From: Oscillospiraceae bacterium
GTDB lineage: Bacteria > Bacillota > Clostridia > Oscillospirales > SIG627
NCBI GenBank assembly: GCA_034925865.1
Contig: JAYFRN010000008.1
Location: 1-64,000 of the forward strand
Direction: 5' to 3'
Length of the DNA stretch: 64,000 nucleotides
The position numbers and the translations under genes were made by a program. Numbering within the stretch: position 1 is the first letter of the stretch; every line of letters starts with the position of its first letter. The notes beneath the pieces were generated by a model. The model was given only the letters and a program-made list of their open reading frames with translations, searched no databases and was not told where the DNA came from. Below, piece after piece: positions 60,007-64,000 of this stretch.

Positions 60007-60897
60007 ATGACACTCAGGCATCTGAAGATATTCGTAAATGTATGCGATGAAAATAACATGACAAGAGCCGCAGAAAAGCTTTACATGGCTCAGCCTGCGG
60101 TAAGCTGCGCCATACACGAACTTGAGGAATACTATGGAATAACACTGTTTGACCGAATTTCACATAAGCTGTATATAACGGAGCAGGGTAAAACCTTTCT
60201 CGGTTACGCGCGGCATATCACGGCGTTATTTGATGAAATGGAAAAGCAGGTAAAAAACGCCGATGCCCTCGGTGGATTCCGAGTGGGAGCATCGAATACG
60301 GTCGGAACGGTTTATATGCCTTCAATTATCGCAGAATTTAAGAGATTATATAATGATTTTATTGTGTCTGTATGCGTGAATAATTCAGACACGATAGAAG
60401 AAATGCTTCTTAAAAACGAGCTTGATTTTGCCATTATCGAAGGTATCGTTCATTCGGATAATATTATCTGCAGACCGATCTCTTTTGACCGCCTTGCAGT
60501 CGTATGCAGACCAGATAATCCGTTGCTTAAAGAACCCTTCATTGATATCGAACGTTTCGCGTCAGAGCCGTTTTTACTCCGAGAAAGAAGCAGCGGAACC
60601 CGTGAAATGTTTGAGAACGCCATGGCCATGCTTGGTTATACAGTTAAACCATTGTGGGAAAGCACAAACACCGAGGCATTGATCATGGCCGTGATCAACA
60701 ACCTCGGTATTTCCGTGCTGCCATATGTGCTTGTTAAACAATATATTAAATTAGGTCAGGTTTCGGAACTAACCGTTGAAAAGCTCAGACTTGACAGACA
60801 GCTATGCATTATTTATCACAAGAATAAATTTTTATCGCCTGTAATGAGGGATTTTCTTATGACATGTGAAAAAAGCATCGATCATCTGCATGAATAA
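60007..60897 (+). CDS. LysR-family regulator
   Basis: 296 residues. The winged HTH is at 1-60 (MTRAAEKLYMAQPAVSCAIH), then the two-lobed effector domain (from about 90; VGASNTVGTVYMPSIIAEF). It is divergent from the chromate-transporter pair, so it likely senses its substrate or a related signal. Its stop overlaps the end of the oxidoreductase gene by 16 bases. Confidence 0.9.
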   Translation: MTLRHLKIFVNVCDENNMTRAAEKLYMAQPAVSCAIHELEEYYGITLFDRISHKLYITEQGKTFLGYARHITALFDEMEKQVKNADALGGFRVGASNTVGTVYMPSIIAEFKRLYNDFIVSVCVNNSDTIEEMLLKNELDFAIIEGIVHSDNIICRPISFDRLAVVCRPDNPLLKEPFIDIERFASEPFLLRERSSGTREMFENAMAMLGYTVKPLWESTNTEALIMAVINNLGISVLPYVLVKQYIKLGQVSELTVEKLRLDRQLCIIYHKNKFLSPVMRDFLMTCEKSIDHLHE

Positions 60898-62594
60898 CAC
60901 GGGTAATCTTCAATTTTGTTTATTCCTGATGACTTGAGCGTTTTTTCTATATTTGCGTAAAGCCGCCATCCGCCAGCGAGATTATAACAATCATATCCGT
61001 TACCAGAGAGAATCCGGCAGGCGATATAGCTGCGAAGCCCGCTGTGGCAGTGAACAAATACAGGTTTATCTTTGGAAATTTGATCTAGCTTTGATCTTAA
61101 AACATCCACCGGTATGTTTATAAAGCCGCCGATGTGCCCGTTTTCAAATTCTGCCACGGTACGCACATCGAGCAGCGTAACGCTTCCGTCACGCGGTAAT
61201 TTGGCGACATCATGCCAGAAAAATTGTTTTACTTTTCTTGATATGACGTTTTCCGCGACATAACCTGCCATATTTACCGGATCTTTAGCACTGCCGAACG
61301 GAGGCGCATAGCATAATTCAAGGGTTGTCAGGTCTGTAATCTTGGCTTCAAAACGGATAGCTGTCGCGAGGACATCCATTCGCTTGTCCACACCGTCGAA
61401 ACCGACTATCTGCGCACCCAATAGCTTTTTAGAATCTTTATCCCATATGACTTTTATCGACATGTTCTTCGCACCTGGATAATATCCGGCGTGAGAACCC
61501 GAATAAATATAGGTTTTATCATAAGCTAACCCGGAATTTTTTGCCGAACTTTCGTTGATTCCGGTTGTGCCGATGGTCATGTCAAACAGCTTGAGCACAG
61601 AAGAGCCTTGTGTGCCATTGTATTCGCTTTCTATCCCGCAGATATTGTCTGCGGCGATCCTTCCCTGTTTGTTTGCAGGCCCGGCAAGCGGAATAAACGC
61701 GCTCTTTCCGGTGATAAAATTATTAACTTCAATTGCATCACCGACAGCATATATATCCGGTATGCTTGTTTTCATATGGCTGTCCGTTATTATCGAGCCG
61801 TGCGCATTGGCCGTTATTTTTGCTTTCTTTGCCAGAGCGGTGTCAGGTCGTACGCCAACAGACATGATAAGCATATCCGCGCCGATCGTTTTGTCGCCCG
61901 ACGCTGTCGAAACAGCAATATCAAGGCCTTCATCTTTTTCTGTAATCTCTTTAACCCCGCTGTTCAATAACAGCTTTATTCCGCTTTCGGCAATATAGCT
62001 GTGCACATCGGCGGCCATATCAAAATCCAGCGCGCCGATAAGATGATCAGCAAGCTCAATAACGGTTACATCAAGCCCAGCCTTTTTGAGGTTTTCCGCC
62101 ATTTCTACGCCTATATATCCGCCACCGGTTATTACGGCGGTTTTGGGATGAGAGTTTTCAATATAACTTTTGATTTTTATTGTGTCGGGTATGTTTCTGA
62201 GAGTGAAAACCTTATCCGAGTTTATACCAGGGATCGGAGGTTTTACAGGTTCGGCTCCGGGTGAAAGGACCAGCTTGTCATAGCTTTCGATGTATTCGCT
62301 TCCATCTGAAAGGTCACGGACCGTAATTGTTTTGCTTTTTGAATCTATTTCAACAACATCATTTTTTACACGAACATCTATATTAAAGCGAGCTTTAAAA
62401 CTCTGCGGAGTCTGCAAAAGAAGAGCTGCTTGATTTTTAATTTCTCCGCCTATAAAATAAGGCAATCCGCAGTTTGCGTATGAAATATATTCTCCTCGCT
62501 CAAAAATTATTATTTCTGCTTTTTCATCAAGTCTTCTGAGCCTTGCCGCGGCCGATGCGCCGCCTGCCACGCCTCCAATAATAAGAACCTTCAT
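60882..62594 (-). CDS. CoA-disulfide reductase fused to rhodanese
   Basis: 570 residues. FAD-binding GGVAGG (7-12), redox Cys42 in the NCGLPYFIGG motif, NAD(P)-binding ITGGGYIGVEMAE (about 150-165), FAD-site VYAVGDAIEV, dimerisation domain, then a C-terminal rhodanese domain (about 465-560) with Cys516 in VHCHSGLRS. The CoADR-rhodanese fusion is known to reduce CoA persulfides or polysulfides. With a Crp-type regulator divergently and thioredoxin nearby, this is a thiol/sulfur redox locus. Full length. Confidence 0.92.
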   Translation of the reverse strand: MKVLIIGGVAGGASAAARLRRLDEKAEIIIFERGEYISYANCGLPYFIGGEIKNQAALLLQTPQSFKARFNIDVRVKNDVVEIDSKSKTITVRDLSDGSEYIESYDKLVLSPGAEPVKPPIPGINSDKVFTLRNIPDTIKIKSYIENSHPKTAVITGGGYIGVEMAENLKKAGLDVTVIELADHLIGALDFDMAADVHSYIAESGIKLLLNSGVKEITEKDEGLDIAVSTASGDKTIGADMLIMSVGVRPDTALAKKAKITANAHGSIITDSHMKTSIPDIYAVGDAIEVNNFITGKSAFIPLAGPANKQGRIAADNICGIESEYNGTQGSSVLKLFDMTIGTTGINESSAKNSGLAYDKTYIYSGSHAGYYPGAKNMSIKVIWDKDSKKLLGAQIVGFDGVDKRMDVLATAIRFEAKITDLTTLELCYAPPFGSAKDPVNMAGYVAENVISRKVKQFFWHDVAKLPRDGSVTLLDVRTVAEFENGHIGGFINIPVDVLRSKLDQISKDKPVFVHCHSGLRSYIACRILSGNGYDCYNLAGGWRLYANIEKTLKSSGINKIEDYPCYSCR

Positions 62595-62649
62595 TTTTTA
62601 TTATCCTTTTAATATTACATTTGTAAATTTTATACACGGGGGATCATTT

Positions 62650-63342
62650 ATGCCTGATTTTAAATGCGCCGAGCTTTTCGGGAAATACTTTCCTTTTTGG
62701 GAAAAGCTGAATAACGATCAGCGTGAGCTTTTATGCCGTCATACAACGTACGCAGTATATGAAAATGGACAGAATATACACGGGGCGAGTGGTGAATGCA
62801 CTGGGGTCATACTTATAAAAAGCGGTCAGGCCCGCTCATATATGCTATCCGAAGACGGAAAAGAAATTACGCTTTATCGGCTTTTTCCAGGAGATATCTG
62901 CATGCTGTCCAGCTCATGTATATTGAGAACTATCACATTTGACGTGTTCGTGGATGCGGAGGTTAAAAGCGAAGTGTATATAATCAGCTCTCAGGTAATG
63001 GCTCAGCTTGCTGACGAATGTGTTTATGTCGAGAATTTTGCGCTGCGAGTCGCGACGGAGCGTTTTTCAGATGTCATGTGGGCAATGCAGCAGATTCTCT
63101 TTATGAGTATGGACAAACGTCTCGCTGTATTTTTAATCGACGAGCTTTCCAAAAAAAGCGGTAACGATTCATCGCCTGATACTGTTGATTTAACTCAGGA
63201 ACAGATAGCCAGATATATGGGCTCTGCCCGTGAGGTCGTATCGCGTATGCTGAAATACTTTTCTTCTGAAAAGCTCGTCGAGGTTTCAAGAGGAGGAGTT
63301 AAGATAATTGATAAAGAACGGTTGAGAAAAATGGCGTTATAA
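62650..63342 (+). CDS. Crp/Fnr-family regulator
   Basis: 230 residues. The N-terminal cyclic-nucleotide-type sensor domain has GVILIKSGQARSYMLSEDGK. The C-terminal winged HTH has LTQEQIARYMGSAREVVSRM. It is 55 bases divergent from the CoADR-rhodanese gene and probably controls it. Cys residues in the sensor domain (CTGVIL, CMLSSSC) could sense redox or sulfur species; that is inference. A GGGGGATC ribosome site is present. Confidence 0.88.
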   Translation: MPDFKCAELFGKYFPFWEKLNNDQRELLCRHTTYAVYENGQNIHGASGECTGVILIKSGQARSYMLSEDGKEITLYRLFPGDICMLSSSCILRTITFDVFVDAEVKSEVYIISSQVMAQLADECVYVENFALRVATERFSDVMWAMQQILFMSMDKRLAVFLIDELSKKSGNDSSPDTVDLTQEQIARYMGSAREVVSRMLKYFSSEKLVEVSRGGVKIIDKERLRKMAL

Positions 63343-63396
63343 GCTTTGAATCCGAAGGGATGCTTGCATATAACTATCATCTGTATTCGGATTGGA

Positions 63397-63705
63397 TCAG
63401 CCGAGCATCGAAAGAATTGCTTCCTTGGGCTTTGCGCCTACCGTGCGTTTTACTATCTGGCCGTCCTTCATTACTATTAACGTAGGTATACTCATTACGC
63501 CGAATGCCTGCGCGAGCTCAGGCTCTTCGTCAACATTGACTTTTCCGACCTTGGCATCGGTTATCTCGCCGGCGATTTCGTCTACTATTGGTGATACCAT
63601 TCTGCACGGACCACACCAGCTTGCCCAGAAATCGAGAAGTACGGGTTTATCTGAATTCTTGACTTCCGATTCGAAATTTTTCTTTGTGATTTTTAATACT
63701 GACAT
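63397..63705 (-). CDS. trxA: Thioredoxin
   Basis: 102 residues with the active site WCGPC (Cys31 and Cys34), cis-Pro in SIPTLIVMKDG, and the usual thioredoxin fold length. It reduces protein disulfides in the cytosol. The nearest neighbour is the Crp-type regulator, convergent. AAAAGGAGATAAAAC upstream. Confidence 0.95.
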   Translation of the reverse strand: MSVLKITKKNFESEVKNSDKPVLLDFWASWCGPCRMVSPIVDEIAGEITDAKVGKVNVDEEPELAQAFGVMSIPTLIVMKDGQIVKRTVGAKPKEAILSMLG

Positions 63706-63857
63706 TGTTTTATCTCCTTTTAATACAATTAATATTTGTGTACTGTTTTTTGGTACGCCTTTATTATACCCTTTTTATATATATTTACTGTGATTTAGTC
63801 ACACTTTAAAATTCAGATATTATTCATACTTGTTTTTTCACATAAAACCGCCGGTAT

Positions 63858-63893
63858 AAGAAATGACACCCATCGAATCGGGTGTCGTTTCTT
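63858..63893. terminator. Hairpin after the partial gene
   Basis: AAGAAATGACACCC, loop ATCGAATC, GGGTGTCGTTTCTT: a 14-bp stem with one G-T pair. Confidence 0.65.
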
Positions 63894-63904
63894 GCTTTGA
63901 GCTG

Positions 63905-64000
63905 TTATTTCTTCTTTTCTTTTTTCTCTTTATTCTCTTTAGATTCTTTTTTGGACTTATCCTTTTTTTCGCCCGGAGTAACAGTCGCATTGACAAGCTC
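63905..64000 (-). CDS. C-terminal tail of a gene running off the window
   Basis: The last 31 codons read ELVNATVTPGEKKDKSKKES, then a Lys/Glu-rich end and TAA (63905-63907). A charged C-terminal tail of this type occurs in trigger factor and several other proteins, but too little is visible to name it. Confidence 0.5.
   Translation of the reverse strand, partial: ELVNATVTPGEKKDKSKKESKENKEKKEKKK

Overview
The window looks like a low-to-mid GC Firmicutes (Clostridia-type) chromosome. It has strong AGGAG ribosome sites, TTGACA-17-TATAAT promoters, a one-piece tmRNA, two-part chromate transporters, a CoA-disulfide reductase fused to rhodanese, and Rhs/YD wall-associated toxin modules. No 16S rRNA or ribosomal marker is present, so I do not name a species.

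Layout. (1) 1-6700: a decayed Rhs array. Three copies of the same Rhs-core 3' end (about 150 bp or more of direct repeat at 673-823, 3348-3497 and 4584-4733) each lead into a different toxin tip followed by a small immunity-like gene. No copy has its own complete 5' Rhs gene, so these are orphan or silent tip cassettes. (2) 6877-7320: ssrA (tmRNA) with promoter and terminator. (3) 7267-45474: a nearly intact 38.2 kb prophage inserted in the 3' end of ssrA. attL (7267-7285) and attR (45456-45474) share a 19-bp core. From left to right it carries the integrase and lysogeny genes (minus strand), a CI/Cro-type switch with three palindromic operators, an early operon of small genes, a HUH-type replication initiator next to a long inverted repeat, a late regulator, and a late operon with terminase, portal, collagen-like fibre, scaffold, capsid, adaptor, a repeat-bearing virion protein, a 2429-residue virion protein, a tail fibre, endolysin and holin. 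The short-tail architecture (no tape measure, sheath or tube) suggests a podovirus-like phage. Between the late terminator and attR lies a three-gene minus-strand cargo operon: an OLD-type ATPase/TOPRIM protein, a 95-residue membrane protein, and an LPO_1073/Vpar_1526-like protein. (4) 45474-53450: a displaced ssrA-type terminator, a cytosolic Ser/Thr kinase, and a second, heavily deleted prophage on the minus strand (lysis, capsid, MuF-toxin and immunity), ending in fused gene fragments and a tRNA-3'-end-like sequence. (5) 53000-56370: an XRE-TPR regulator and a short serine recombinase, flanked by two copies of a structured repeat. (6) 56371-64000: ordinary chromosome with tRNA-Val, tRNA-Ser, a solute-binding lipoprotein, a LysR/chromate-transporter locus, CoA-disulfide reductase-rhodanese, a Crp/Fnr regulator, thioredoxin and the tail of one more gene.

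Most interesting signal: in the prophage cargo operon, the C-terminus of the small membrane protein is three 17-residue repeats, the middle one degenerate. The last repeat ends in the tetrad IQIG, and the same motif (consensus Q-x(1,2)-AG-x-[KN]-S-x-Q-[IY]-Q-x-G) is the N-terminus of the next protein. A membrane effector carrying the motif at its C-terminus and a partner carrying it at its N-terminus is the arrangement expected of RHIM/amyloid-type signalling pairs, here coupled to an OLD-type nuclease. I infer a candidate anti-phage or abortive-infection system. The function is not demonstrated by the sequence.
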